Below, piece after piece: positions 8,738-17,430 of a stretch of DNA of 64,000 nucleotides. The first letter of the stretch is position 1, and the number at the start of each line of letters is the position of its first letter. Made by a program: the position numbers and the translations under genes. The notes under the pieces were generated by a model that saw nothing but the letters and a program-made list of their open reading frames with translations, was not told the origin of the DNA and made no database searches. The stretch is taken from NCBI GenBank assembly GCA_028710415.1, contig JAQTUE010000020.1, positions 1 to 64,000 on the forward strand, written 5' to 3'. The DNA is from Paludibacter sp. GTDB lineage: Bacteria > Bacteroidota > Bacteroidia > Bacteroidales > Paludibacteraceae.

Positions 8738-9550
8738 TTACATTTTTAATGGAACATACCCTACTTCCTTTACAATCTTTTGACCCTGGGCAGAAATAAT
8801 ATAATTGACCAGTGGATTTAATCTGGGTTCATTCTTTTTATCATAATAGAAATACAAGGGCCGTACAATAGGATAAGTTTTATTCACAGCATTTGCCAGG
8901 GATGGTGCAATATAAGTCTTGCCATTAAATGATACATGAATAGCCTTGACCGATTTGTTTATATAAGCCAATCCCACATATCCGATGGCACCTTTTGTCT
9001 GGCTTACCGATTGAATAATAGCTCCTGTGGCAGGCATACTTAAGATTGCACTCATATAGTTTTTGTTCAATAATACATGTTCTTTAAAGAATTCATAGGT
9101 ACCCGAACTCGTTTCACGGGAATAAGGAATAATTTTTAGGTTAGCACCTCCCACCTGATTCCAGTTTGTGATTTTACCTGTAAAAATACCTTCCAACTGT
9201 GCTCGTGTCAGTTTTGAAACAGCATTTGATGGATTTACGACAACTGCCAGGGCATCATACGCAATAATCCGGGTAACAAGCGTTTTCCCTTTTTCCTGAA
9301 ACTTCATTTTTTCATCTATTTTCATGCTGCGGGATGCCATGGCAATATCCGTAGAACCCTCAATAAGGGCTGCAATGCCTACACCACTTCCTCCACCGAT
9401 AATGCTGACTGACTGTTTGTGATTCTTCATGAACATTTCTGCCTCTTTTTGAGCTAATGGCAAGACTGTGTCACTACCTTTGATTTTTTGGGCGTAGAAT
9501 GATGGGGCCAACGCGCATACCATCATGACAGATAAAATAAGTTTTTTCAT
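8738..9550 (-). CDS. pstS: PstS-like phosphate-binding periplasmic protein
   Basis: Substrate-binding protein of the PstS/PBP-like family, exported by a signal peptide (cleavage near 'SFYAQK'). Family signs are 'IKGSDTVLPLAQKEAEMF', the anion-binding 'IGGGSGVGIAALIEGSTDIA', 'LEGIFTGKITNWNQVGG' and 'SRETSSGTYEFFKEHVL'. At 270 aa it is of usual length. No pstC, pstA, pstB or phoU is adjacent and it has its own terminator, so it is expressed alone. Phosphate is the likely ligand by family, but some such proteins serve as general anion or adhesion proteins. Confidence 0.88.
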   Translation of the reverse strand: MKKLILSVMMVCALAPSFYAQKIKGSDTVLPLAQKEAEMFMKNHKQSVSIIGGGSGVGIAALIEGSTDIAMASRSMKIDEKMKFQEKGKTLVTRIIAYDALAVVVNPSNAVSKLTRAQLEGIFTGKITNWNQVGGANLKIIPYSRETSSGTYEFFKEHVLLNKNYMSAILSMPATGAIIQSVSQTKGAIGYVGLAYINKSVKAIHVSFNGKTYIAPSLANAVNKTYPIVRPLYFYYDKKNEPRLNPLVNYIISAQGQKIVKEVGYVPLKM

Positions 9551-9905
9551 TTTAAATAGTTTTTAGTATTCATTGAATTGTTGTTTTACTTTCCATGATG
9601 AATGGTCAGGAAATTATATTTTGAATCAAACCGGTAAAAGTTTGAGTTTTTTTAAAACTATTCCGGTAATATACAACTAAATTGCATGGAACTATCCATT
9701 CTTTTTGTATCGGATATGGTTTAAAGTTGAGATGAGTCAATTTAAGGAACATGATTGTTGATGATGTTTCATTTTTATTACAAAATTCTAAACGTATAAG
9801 AGTTTATAAAAGTTTATTGAACTTTGATACAAAGAATCTGTTTTATTAAAATGATAAGAATCGGATATTGAAAGAATGGATATTCCCTGATATTCAATTT
9901 GAGAT
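9551..9905. other. Divergent intergenic region, pstS to beta-barrel gene
   Basis: About 350 bp of AT-rich sequence between two divergent genes, so it should carry two promoters. A 'TTGAACTTTG' stretch upstream of the plus-strand gene is close to a Bacteroidetes -7 box. No Pho-box-like repeat, RNA gene or other structure was seen. Confidence 0.45.
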
Positions 9906-10400
9906 ATGAAAAAACTAATTTTTATTCTGATACTGGCAACAGGAATGGTTGGTACTTTAAATGCCCAGCCTATTCGGAATGCACTTGGTCTTCGGATGGG
10001 TTACGATGCCCAGGATATAACCTACCAACAACATGTAGGTGCTTCTGACAGGCTTGAGCTCACCTTTGGGTTAAATACGTTAGGTCATAATCAGGCAGGT
10101 GTATTATGCCGCGGTTTTGCACTCAGCGGCATGTACCAATGGGTGACTGATTTGTCTTCGTTGACCACCGGACTAAAATGGTACCTGGGATTGGGAGCTG
10201 CTGTCCTCGATCATGGCAGCCTGACTGTTGGCAAGTATGGTGCCGGGGTGCTGGCGCAAGTAGGAGTGGAGTATAACTTTAATTCCCCCTGGCAGCTTTC
10301 ACTGGACTATCGACCGGGATTTTACTGGCTTCCGGGTTCCGGAAATATATACCGCATGTCATGGAATGTACCTTGCGTTGCCCTGAGGTATCACTTGTAA
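9906..10400 (+). CDS. Small outer-membrane beta-barrel-like protein
   Basis: The 164-aa secreted protein has a signal peptide 'MKKLIFILILATGMVGTLNA'. The mature part alternates hydrophobic and polar residues in strands ('DRLELTFGLNTLG', 'WQLSLDYRPGFYWLPG') and ends with an aromatic strand 'VPCVALRYHL', the usual C-terminal strand of a small 8-stranded barrel. Glycine-rich turns support this. No substrate or partner is visible. It stands alone and ends at its own terminator. Confidence 0.78.
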   Translation: MKKLIFILILATGMVGTLNAQPIRNALGLRMGYDAQDITYQQHVGASDRLELTFGLNTLGHNQAGVLCRGFALSGMYQWVTDLSSLTTGLKWYLGLGAAVLDHGSLTVGKYGAGVLAQVGVEYNFNSPWQLSLDYRPGFYWLPGSGNIYRMSWNVPCVALRYHL

Positions 10401-10419
10401 ACATGTGGTTTAAAATTTG

Positions 10420-10460
10420 AAATGCAGGACTCGTTATGAATCCTGCATTTTTAATTTTTG
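10420..10460 (+). terminator. Rho-independent terminator
   Basis: Stem 'AAATGCAGGA' / 'TCCTGCATTT' with an 11-nt loop and trailing T-rich sequence, 20 bases after the beta-barrel gene. Confidence 0.85.
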
Positions 10461-10471
10461 CAGATTGTAGA

Positions 10472-10792
10472 TTAATACAATTTAAAAAGCTTGATTAAAT
10501 TGATATTAACCAGTTTTAATTCATATGAATCCATTCTCCCTATTCTGCCCAAAGCAAGGTCTTTATCAATAGTTGCAATTTTTGAAAGTCTAAGAAGAGA
10601 TTCTTTCTTTAAGCCATTATTTTTGTTGGGTTTCAATAAAATATCTGTCTCTTCTTTCCATTTAAGTTGAGTCGATATGAAAGCCAGGGTTATATCAAAT
10701 TCACCATTGATAAGTACTAATGCAGGTCTGTTTTTGTTTCCTTTTAAATCAGTAAATGGAAACGGTATAAGTAGTATATCCCCTTTTTCCAT
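10472..10792 (-). CDS. Type II toxin, PemK/MazF family endoribonuclease
   Basis: The 106-aa product begins with the family signature 'MEKGDILLIPFPFTDLKGNK' followed by 'NRPALVLI'. Members cut mRNA at short sequences and are held inactive by a small partner. The antitoxin gene precedes it; the antitoxin stop and the toxin ATG share one base (TAATG). The C-terminus 'KLVNINLIKLFKLY' is slightly longer than in classical MazF, as in the chromosomal PemK-like group. The family is confident; the cleavage target is unknown. Confidence 0.88.
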   Translation of the reverse strand: MEKGDILLIPFPFTDLKGNKNRPALVLINGEFDITLAFISTQLKWKEETDILLKPNKNNGLKKESLLRLSKIATIDKDLALGRIGRMDSYELKLVNINLIKLFKLY

Positions 10793-11016
10793 TAGTATTT
10801 CTCAATTATATCGTTTACAGTATACAAATCTTCATCATCTTTCAAAAATTCAAAAGCATTTGATTCACCTGCTAATTGTTCAATTCCTTGTTGAAGTGTC
10901 TCCTCTTCGTATTTTTTTAGAATATATTCCGTAAAGTCCGATACTTCTCTTACTTTATCGTTTGGAAGTTTCGATAAAGACTTTAAAGTTCTGTTTATGA
11001 GAGTTTCTCGCATCAT
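10792..11016 (-). CDS. Antitoxin of the PemK/MazF pair
   Basis: The 74-aa acidic protein lies directly before the toxin and overlaps it by one base. The N-terminal part ('LINRTLKSLSKLPNDKVREV') is helical. The C-terminal half is acidic and probably binds the toxin ('FEFLKDDEDLYTVNDIIEKY'). It lacks an obvious MazE-type AbrB signature and rather resembles the small helical partners of Bacteroidetes PemK-like toxins. Two consecutive ATG codons make the start either 11016 or 11013. Confidence 0.82.
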   Translation of the reverse strand: MMRETLINRTLKSLSKLPNDKVREVSDFTEYILKKYEEETLQQGIEQLAGESNAFEFLKDDEDLYTVNDIIEKY

Positions 11017-11187
11017 ATCGACTTAGTTTTTCATGTTTACTATTGCCTTTATTGGATACAAAAATACGAATTGTTTTGTGAAATTATTCTTCTGTTTTAA
11101 TCCGAATGGAATAAATCTTTCGAATTAAATGAGTTGAACTGATACTTCAATAATTCCCATTAAAAAATTGAAACTTTAAATAGTTTA

Positions 11188-11634
11188 TTAAACCTTCTTT
11201 ACGCGTACGGCATTCATCCCTTTCAACCCACGTTCGAGTTCAAAAACAACGGTGTCGCCTTCTTTGACTTCATCAAGCAATCCGTTGACGTGTACAAAGT
11301 ATTTTTCCTGTGTCCCGATTTCTTTAATGAAACCAAAACCTTTCTGATCATTGTAAAAATCAATCCTGCCCTTGCGGATAGCAGGTACATCATCTTCAGT
11401 TCGTTTGGATACCCCAATTTGGATACTTTCCACGTCAATCACTTTTTTCTTGGTAGGATCCGGAGGGGTACTGGTAATGTTTCCGTTTTCGTCCACGTAA
11501 GCTATCATATTGTCAAGTCCACCGCCCTGTGAGTTCTTCTTACGTTCCTCACTTTTCAGCAACTTGTCTTTTTGTTTCTTAAATCTCTTGGTTTCTTTTT
11601 CTTTCTTGTTAATACTTTCTTGCGACTTCGCCAT
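11188..11634 (-). CDS. Cold-shock-domain protein with basic N-terminal extension
   Basis: Single-stranded nucleic-acid-binding protein. Residues ~85-148 form a cold-shock domain with the RNP-like motifs 'GRIDFYNDQKGFGFIKE' and 'KYFVHVNGL'. Residues 1-40 are a Lys/Glu-rich extension ('KKEKETKRFKKQKDKLLKS') and the middle is a flexible linker. At 148 aa it is about twice the length of CspA-type proteins; this long form is common in Bacteroidetes. The likely role is RNA chaperoning. Monocistronic, with a possible -7 box at 11730-11737. Confidence 0.9.
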   Translation of the reverse strand: MAKSQESINKKEKETKRFKKQKDKLLKSEERKKNSQGGGLDNMIAYVDENGNITSTPPDPTKKKVIDVESIQIGVSKRTEDDVPAIRKGRIDFYNDQKGFGFIKEIGTQEKYFVHVNGLLDEVKEGDTVVFELERGLKGMNAVRVKKV

Positions 11635-12330
11635 CTACTACTTTATTTTTATGGTTTTATTTGTTGATTTTTGTTTGATATAACGACAATATCGGAAGGT
11701 TATAGTCTACCCACTTTATTTTACGCGTACAAAAGTACAACATTTTTTACAACAAATTATCATAACCTGTTCGACGAATGAATTATATGTCAAAATATTA
11801 TGCTTTTTAACTTCGTTGGAATTTTATACCGAATCTTATTTCCATTCCTCTTGTCACTTTTTATCAATAGTATGGTCTGTTTTTTATAAACCCAAACCTC
11901 GAAGGTTTGATTACTATTCGTTTATATCAGATTCAGCCTTCATAAGTCTTTGCACGAAATTTCATGATTCAGCGGTTTCCATTTTGTCATATTCCTCTTT
12001 CAACTCTTCACATGCATGCTCACACACATCTCCAATTTGAAGAATCAGATTCTGTATTTAGTTTGAAGAACAATATAATTATCTTTAACCCTGTTCTTAA
12101 CAGGTTTTCTGGAATTGACTTGGTGCGCTGAACCATCCTTTCTGTTGTAGTTAATTCATTGGATTATTAACCTGGAATCTTTTATTGCGTTACAAACGCT
12201 TAACCACTAACCTCGTTACAAACGAGGGGCAGTGGGGGTGCCTTGCATTTACTTCCTGATTACAAATCCCAACAACCAACCTTTTGCTTATTTAATAAGC
12301 ATATCCGGAAGGAAGGGGTCATATATCTTT
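11635..12330. other. Long intergenic region carrying the left copy of a 265-bp repeat
   Basis: Nearly 700 bp without a credible gene. The part to about 12058 is AT-rich with a short perfect palindrome 'CAAACCTCGAAGGTTTG' at 11892-11908. From 12059 it is the left copy of the long direct repeat described separately. Confidence 0.6.
12059..12320. repeat. Long direct repeat, left copy
   Basis: About 260 bp starting 'GTTTGAAGAACAATATAATT' and ending 'ATATCCGGAAGGA', repeated with few differences at 15262-15529. The copy contains 'CGTTACAAACG' and 'CTCGTTACAAACGAG' palindromic pieces and a run 'GGCAGTGGGGGTG'. It lies just after the stop codon of the two-gene unit that the repeats enclose. Non-coding as far as I can see. 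Confidence 0.92.
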
Positions 12331-13014
12331 TTAGTTTATACTAAATGTACTTACTGCCGAAGTGGAAATATTTCCCACTTTATTAGCTGTTACTACTTTC
12401 CAAAAATAGGTTTTACCTCTTGCAATATTTTGAGTAACTGAAGTGGCTGTTAGCGATGCAACTACTTGTGTTGAAGCGTTTGTATTATCCAAATACAGAG
12501 TATAACTCGCAATATCATTATCTGGGTCATTGCCTATCCACTGGAATGTAACCTCTACAGTTGCAGCACTGTTGGAGTTGATTGTTGAACCCGATGCCGG
12601 TGCAGTTAATCCAGCGGGAAAGGGGGCATAATCACTCGTAGGTGTTCCCGTAAGGTAAAGCTTCCAGGTATCACTGGTTGAATTACCCGAACTGTTTTTT
12701 GCTACTACATACCATGAATACGATGTATTGGTGTTTAATGTTGCCGTGTACGATGTGTAGATTGTCGTATAATTTATGGAACTTTGCAGTGTCAGGTTTT
12801 TAATAACTATCTGATAACTTTCCACATTAGTAGCATCCGACCATGTAAATTTTACCAATGACGTTGTGTTACTTGCCGATATACCTTGAATGCAGGTGGC
12901 ATTATTCAAGGGCGTAATTAATGTGATTGAACCTGGCGGATTATTTTCTTTACAACTTGTTAGTATTATTGTAATGAACAACAACATAGCAGAAATTAGG
13001 TATTTTCGTTTCAT
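12331..13014 (-). CDS. Surface lipoprotein with fibronectin-type-III-like repeats
   Basis: The 227-aa product has a lipoprotein signal ('MLLFITIILTSCKENN', Cys in the lipobox). After a short linker there are two similar beta-sandwich-like modules. Each has a 'WSDATNVESYQIVI' or 'WIGNDPDNDIASYTLYL' strand and a later 'YSWYVVAKN' or 'YFWKVVTANKVG' strand, the pattern of Fn3 domains in Bacteroidetes lipoproteins. It follows the BspA-like gene by 16 bp and is probably co-transcribed with it. Both sit between long direct repeats. No catalytic motif is visible; a binding or adhesive role is inferred. Confidence 0.85.
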   Translation of the reverse strand: MKRKYLISAMLLFITIILTSCKENNPPGSITLITPLNNATCIQGISASNTTSLVKFTWSDATNVESYQIVIKNLTLQSSINYTTIYTSYTATLNTNTSYSWYVVAKNSSGNSTSDTWKLYLTGTPTSDYAPFPAGLTAPASGSTINSNSAATVEVTFQWIGNDPDNDIASYTLYLDNTNASTQVVASLTATSVTQNIARGKTYFWKVVTANKVGNISTSAVSTFSIN

Positions 13015-13030
13015 AATTATTCTGATTCAA

Positions 13031-15085
13031 TTATTTCTTTACCATTTTAATGGCACCGTGTTGGGTAACACCGGGTATCCTCACTATATAGTTCCCGATT
13101 GCAAGCGATGTTGCATTGATCGTAATCAATCTGTTTGCAGGAACAGCAACACTTTCTTGGATTGCAATAGTGCCGGTTAATGTTGCTATTTCTACTGTTA
13201 CATTTTCTTCATTGCCAGGGATTACGATTTTGATAAACTCGTTGGTTGGATTGGGAAAAAGAGTAATCTGACTATTACCATTGAAATAAATAGTCTCCTC
13301 AAATATACCCTGACATTCTTTCTCCGTATGGATGGAAATACGGTTCTCTCCGTTCTGCAAAGGTATTGTTATCGTACTATCGCTGGTAGTTTGAGTCATA
13401 TGATTCACAGTTACAAAATAATTTTCTCCACCATGCATCGAATATTGTGCAATGTTATCAACCGATTTCACTTTAAGTACACTCAGGTCTTGCGGCTGGG
13501 TAATAATTACCGTAAAAGATTGCTGATAGTTACTAAACTCGCGTGATGTAATCATGATATTGTATGTACCTGCAGGTAGTCCGTTAAGACTGTAGTTCGT
13601 GTTAAGAATACTTATAGTAGTTGTACTACTTAAATTGTTGCTTGTTATGTTCACTGTATAGTCAAACTGATTATAAAAGGCAATATTGATTGCTCCGTCA
13701 CTTATTCCACGGCAAGTACAGTTGACAGCTTTTACCAGATAATTATTACCCCCTGGCACGAAATTGGCTATAAGTGAACGTTCCTTTGATACAGTAAATG
13801 TATAATTTACAGAGGTTGATACTACTAAACCACCTTCCATCCAGTTAGAAAAGATATATCCGGTAGCCGGTATGGCGGAAAGGGTGCAATTTGAACCATA
13901 GTTATAAGTGCCACTACCTGTTACAGTGCCCCCGTTTGTGGCATATATTGAGGTAAAAATAAAGGCAGTAGTTCCTTCTTCAATAATATTAGTAAAATTC
14001 TTCCATTGTGGGGCTGCTGCATAACGATACTTTGAGCCTGTCGGGACGTAAAGAATACAAGCAGAAGTTGGAACATTGGAAAAAACATCAAACCCTAATT
14101 TAATTTTAGAAGGATCGGCACTATGCATGTGAATATAATTTAATCCTGTACAATAATAAAATGCGGAATATTCTATTGAAGTAACAGAAGAAGGAATATC
14201 AATGGAACTCAACTTACCGCAATATGAAAAAGCTTCAGACCCAATAGTAGTAACGGAGGTTGGAATGCTGACCGAAGTTAACCCCCAGCATTGATAAAAA
14301 GCTGAATCATCAATAGTACTTACGGAATTGGGAATGTTGATTGTGTTTAACTCCGTACATCCTAAAAAAGCATCAGATCCTATTGCTGGCAATGATGATG
14401 GATTGGCAAATGTAACTGATATTAAAGGACAACATTGAAAGGCCGAACGCCCGATAGAAGTAATGGACGAAGGAATGGTAATGGATTTTAAGCCTGAATA
14501 ATAAAAAGCCATATCTCCGATAGAAGAAACAGAAGAAGGAATGGAAACAGAAGATAAAGAGCCACAATCTTCAAAGGCCATTTCTCCAATATATTTTATG
14601 CTATTAGGAATTGTAATGTCTTTAAGTCCGGAACAACTACTAAATAGTTTATATTCAATAGAGTCCATAGAAGCAGGTATTATAACTGAAGTTAACCCAC
14701 AGCATTCTATAAATGCTTCTGGTCCTATTGATTTTACAGATGTGGGAATAGAAATAGAGGTTATTTTTGTATAGCCAAAGGCTAAACTTCCAATATAAGT
14801 AACAGAATTGGGGATAATAACTGTAGTTAAAGCACGACAATCTTCAAACGCATAAATTGCTATAGAAGTGACGGAGTAAGTTACATTTTTATAGTTAACA
14901 GAGGAGGGGATAGTAAATACTCCAATTGTATATGAATCAATAGCCACTGACCCTCCATCACCAATGGAAACATAATGATTTGTAGTGTCTGTTATGGCAT
15001 ATTTTATACCATTAATTGTAAAGGATTGCGCCCAAATGTTTAACGAGATGCTTGTTATGATTAAAAAAAGTAGAAATCTCTTCAT
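13031..15085 (-). CDS. BspA-like leucine-rich-repeat surface protein with type IX secretion signal
   Basis: The 684-aa protein has a signal peptide ending 'NIWAQS'. Residues ~70-350 are tandem LRR_5 (BspA/TpLRR) repeats of about 23 residues, e.g. 'VTSIGSEAFSYCGKLSSIDI'. Residues ~380-445 form a divergent InlB B-repeat ('GSNCTLSAIPATGYIFSNW'). An unclassified beta-rich region follows. The last ~75 residues are a type IX secretion sorting domain ('LFPNPTNEFIKIVIPG' ... 'IGNYIVRIPGV' ... 'MVKK'). It should thus be displayed on or released from the outer membrane. BspA proteins bind host or matrix proteins or other cells; the ligand here is unknown. First gene of the two-gene unit between the long repeats. 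Confidence 0.92.
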   Translation of the reverse strand: MKRFLLFLIITSISLNIWAQSFTINGIKYAITDTTNHYVSIGDGGSVAIDSYTIGVFTIPSSVNYKNVTYSVTSIAIYAFEDCRALTTVIIPNSVTYIGSLAFGYTKITSISIPTSVKSIGPEAFIECCGLTSVIIPASMDSIEYKLFSSCSGLKDITIPNSIKYIGEMAFEDCGSLSSVSIPSSVSSIGDMAFYYSGLKSITIPSSITSIGRSAFQCCPLISVTFANPSSLPAIGSDAFLGCTELNTINIPNSVSTIDDSAFYQCWGLTSVSIPTSVTTIGSEAFSYCGKLSSIDIPSSVTSIEYSAFYYCTGLNYIHMHSADPSKIKLGFDVFSNVPTSACILYVPTGSKYRYAAAPQWKNFTNIIEEGTTAFIFTSIYATNGGTVTGSGTYNYGSNCTLSAIPATGYIFSNWMEGGLVVSTSVNYTFTVSKERSLIANFVPGGNNYLVKAVNCTCRGISDGAINIAFYNQFDYTVNITSNNLSSTTTISILNTNYSLNGLPAGTYNIMITSREFSNYQQSFTVIITQPQDLSVLKVKSVDNIAQYSMHGGENYFVTVNHMTQTTSDSTITIPLQNGENRISIHTEKECQGIFEETIYFNGNSQITLFPNPTNEFIKIVIPGNEENVTVEIATLTGTIAIQESVAVPANRLITINATSLAIGNYIVRIPGVTQHGAIKMVKK

Positions 15086-15614
15086 AGAAGGTAAGTGTGA
15101 TATGTTATTATTATAATTTTCATTTTCACAATTCGAAAATTATCGTAGTTTTGAGTTTCATGGCTTTCTACTAACTCTTCTCCCCCTGTTTGTAACGAGG
15201 GGTTACTGGTTATTTGTTTGTAACAAAGCATTAAAACCTGTCAACTTCAAATAATACTGTTTAGTTTGAAGAATAATATAATTATCTTTAACCATGTTCT
15301 TACCAGGTTTTCTGGAATTGACTTGGTGCGCTGAATCATCCTTTCTGTTGTAGTTAATTCATTGGATTATTAACCTGGAATCTTTTATTGCGTTACAAAC
15401 GCTTAACCACTAACCCCTCGTTACAAACGGGGGGCAGTGGGGGTGCTTTGCATTTACTTCCTGATTACAAATCCCAACAACCAGCCCAACCTTTTGCTTA
15501 TTTAATAAGCATATCCGGAAGGACGGGTCCTTTGTAAGCCTTAATGATGGTGCTTGTTTCAAACGTGGATGTTTTAGTTACCGCACATAATTTATTTTAA
15601 ATTTTTGTCCTGAC
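15086..15614. other. Intergenic region with right copy of the 265-bp repeat
   Basis: Upstream region of the BspA-like gene and downstream region of the next lipoprotein. The first ~175 bp must hold the BspA promoter; it includes 'CCCCCTGTTTGTAACGAGGGG', an imperfect palindrome echoing the palindromes in the long repeat. The rest is the repeat itself and 85 bp of AT-rich spacer. Confidence 0.5.
15262..15529. repeat. Long direct repeat, right copy
   Basis: Copy of 12059-12320 with scattered substitutions and a few extra bases (for example 'ACCAGCCCAACC' where the left copy has 'ACCAACC'). Same orientation as the left copy. The two copies enclose exactly two genes, giving a unit of about 3.2 kb. 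Confidence 0.92.
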
Positions 15615-16223
15615 TTATTTTATGAGTTTAATTGTCAGAGGCGCATAGTCCATGTTTCTGAAACCTACTAAACCAAAAACTGTTTCACCCGGCTGAATAT
15701 CACGATATAAAATGTCGTATTTCACCAATTCTTTATTAAGGCTTTCATTTGCACTCCCTGCAGCCAACATATTACCACCTGTCAGCAAAGGTCCAAGGAT
15801 TAAACCAATAGGATAAGGCTTAGAGTTATTGATAGATAAGGTTAATGGCGTCATAAGCAAATAGAACAAATAACCCGGAACAGATTGTTTTAGTGCGTTT
15901 TTTGTTGAAATTAAATCCATTGGAAAAATCATCGTACTGCCATTATAAAATGCAGCATTGTTACCAATATTAATTACTTTATCCGTGTTGTTCGTGATTT
16001 TTATGGCTACTAACTTAACGTTGTTCTTCTTTTCTTTTTTTGAAATCTTATTATTACCTTTCTCTCTCAAAACGTCATAATGGTAATTAAGTGTGATATC
16101 TTCCAGGTTATTTGAAGAGGTATAAACAATTTTTGGTGGGTTAATCGCATAATAACTTTGTGCACAACCCGTAAATAGAAAAATAAAAGCAAGCAGTAAG
16201 CTACAGTGTAAAAACTTTCTCAT
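15615..16223 (-). CDS. Lipoprotein, unknown function
   Basis: The 202-aa product has a lipobox 'FIFLFTGCAQSYY'. The mature part contains a basic stretch 'GNNKISKKEKKNNVKLVAIK' followed by beta-rich sequence about conserved Asn ('ITNNTDKVINIGNNAAFY'). A hydrophobic stretch 'GYLFYLLMTPLTLSI' and a glycine-rich 'GLILGPLLTGGNMLAAGSAN' may form a hairpin in or near the membrane. The C-terminus 'PGETVFGLVGFRNMDYAPLTIKL' resembles small Bacteroidetes periplasmic lipoproteins of unknown role. Confidence 0.8.
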   Translation of the reverse strand: MRKFLHCSLLLAFIFLFTGCAQSYYAINPPKIVYTSSNNLEDITLNYHYDVLREKGNNKISKKEKKNNVKLVAIKITNNTDKVINIGNNAAFYNGSTMIFPMDLISTKNALKQSVPGYLFYLLMTPLTLSINNSKPYPIGLILGPLLTGGNMLAAGSANESLNKELVKYDILYRDIQPGETVFGLVGFRNMDYAPLTIKLIK

Positions 16224-16378
16224 GATTTTTTTGAATTAATTGTTAGTTGTTTTAATTGATAATTTTTGGTCTTTGAATTCGGGATATGATTGGAAATCTC
16301 TAAGATTGAAGAGCCTAAACTTTCTCCCTGTGACAAATCGATTTCAGGTTCAAAACCTGCGAGATGTGCTTTTTTTTA

Positions 16379-16390
16379 CCCGTTAACGGG
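16379..16390. repeat. Perfect 12-bp palindrome
   Basis: 'CCCGTTAACGGG' follows a run of eight T and a nearby hairpin 'CAGGTT' / 'AACCTG' (16345-16359) in the 211-bp spacer between two minus-strand genes. Could be an operator or a decayed transcription end; nothing links it to a known regulator. Confidence 0.45.
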
Positions 16391-16434
16391 CAGCCGTCAA
16401 TACACAATGGCATATATTTGCACCAATTTATTAT

Positions 16435-16917
16435 TTATTCAAATGGGATTCCAATATTCTTTTTGTACAACAGACAAAATGCTTCATCTGCTTGTCCATA
16501 TAGTTTTTCGAACTCTTTTAATTCCACTAAATACTCATCTAATTGTTTGTTCTTCAAAGTTGTATCCTTTGAAAGTCCATTTATCTCAAATGGGAATTGA
16601 CTGTTGTTCGGATTTGGTGTATGTAAAAATAAAGCATCGCTTGAACTATCATAATCCAGGATAATCGAATATAATTGAAAGTCCTTCTTTATTTGCATTG
16701 TCATTTCAGTTAGCAAGTCAAAATGGCGAAATAATTTGTCAAGGTGTGGTTTTCTCCTTTTAAAACTATTATTTCCATATCCTTCATAGTCAAAGTGAAA
16801 GTGTAAATCGTCAAACCATGCATTTGGATCAGCCAAATTCAGCCATATTATCTTATCAAAGTCATTTTGAACAGATAATTTTTTATAATATCGTTTTAAT
16901 CCTCTGTGTTGTTTCAT
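16435..16917 (-). CDS. Conserved-looking cytosolic protein, unknown function
   Basis: The 160-aa protein has no signal peptide or membrane segment and I do not recognise it. It is rich in aromatic and acidic residues ('DPNAWFDDLHFHFDYEGYGN', 'FQLYSIILDYDSSSDALFLH'). It starts 5 bp after the phosphatase-like gene and is surely in the same transcript, so it may be a substrate, inhibitor or partner of it. Confidence 0.75.
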   Translation of the reverse strand: MKQHRGLKRYYKKLSVQNDFDKIIWLNLADPNAWFDDLHFHFDYEGYGNNSFKRRKPHLDKLFRHFDLLTEMTMQIKKDFQLYSIILDYDSSSDALFLHTPNPNNSQFPFEINGLSKDTTLKNKQLDEYLVELKEFEKLYGQADEAFCLLYKKNIGIPFE

Positions 16918-16922
16918 GAAAA

Positions 16923-17267
16923 TTACAATTCAAATCTATTTTTTATACTATCATTTATTTTCTCTGACAAAACAGTTACAAGTTCTTTGTCCATAAATTC
17001 ATAGTCATCTGGTATATGCAAGATTTCAATGTCGGGCAGCTCCAGATACTTATAGAGTTCACGTACTTTTGATCGTTGTCCTGTTTCCATTACTAAAACC
17101 AAATCAGCCCAATTCAAATCCTTTTCTGAGATCTTTTTGTCACTTTTTGGACTTAGACCAGCAGAACGTATATTAAACCTGTTGTCGTTTTTAAAAATAT
17201 ATTCAGCAGTTCGGCTTCGTTTCTTATTTCGACCACAAACAACAAGTATATTTGGTCTTTCTGTCAT
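16923..17267 (-). CDS. Small protein-tyrosine-phosphatase-like protein
   Basis: The start at 17267 (MTERPNILVVCGRN) is preferred over the track start because it follows an AAGAAG stretch and matches the family's N-terminus. The P-loop 'VVCGRNKKRSRTAEYIF' carries C-x5-R-S (Cys11, Arg17), as in low-molecular-weight protein tyrosine phosphatases. 'RSAGLSPKSDKKIS' and 'WADLVLVMETGQRSKV' are further family parts. At 114 aa it is shorter than the classical 150 aa; the C-terminal Asp may be one in 'HIPDDYEFMD'. This compact form occurs widely in bacteria beside unknown genes. Confidence 0.83.
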   Translation of the reverse strand: MTERPNILVVCGRNKKRSRTAEYIFKNDNRFNIRSAGLSPKSDKKISEKDLNWADLVLVMETGQRSKVRELYKYLELPDIEILHIPDDYEFMDKELVTVLSEKINDSIKNRFEL

Positions 17268-17430
17268 CTTCTTTTTTTTATTATGTCTACAAACGAGGCA
17301 ATTGGTATATTTTTTAGCGAGAGTGTTCACTCAAATTGTTTGCCTTTTCAATTATGTCTAAATGCTGAATCTTTAAAGTTTCAGTTTCATCCCGGTAAAG
17401 CTCAGTAGTATTGTCGAAATGCATTAAACC

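Noticed and set aside
11816-12441. Small plus-strand ORFs in and around the left 265-bp repeat
   Set aside because: Not preserved in the right repeat copy, so probably not coding.
12059-15529. Insertion sequence or composite transposon for the 265-bp repeats
   Set aside because: No transposase or terminal inverted repeats are seen in or between the copies.
16290-16664. 124-aa plus-strand ORF
   Set aside because: Antisense to the 16435 gene and without a plausible start context.
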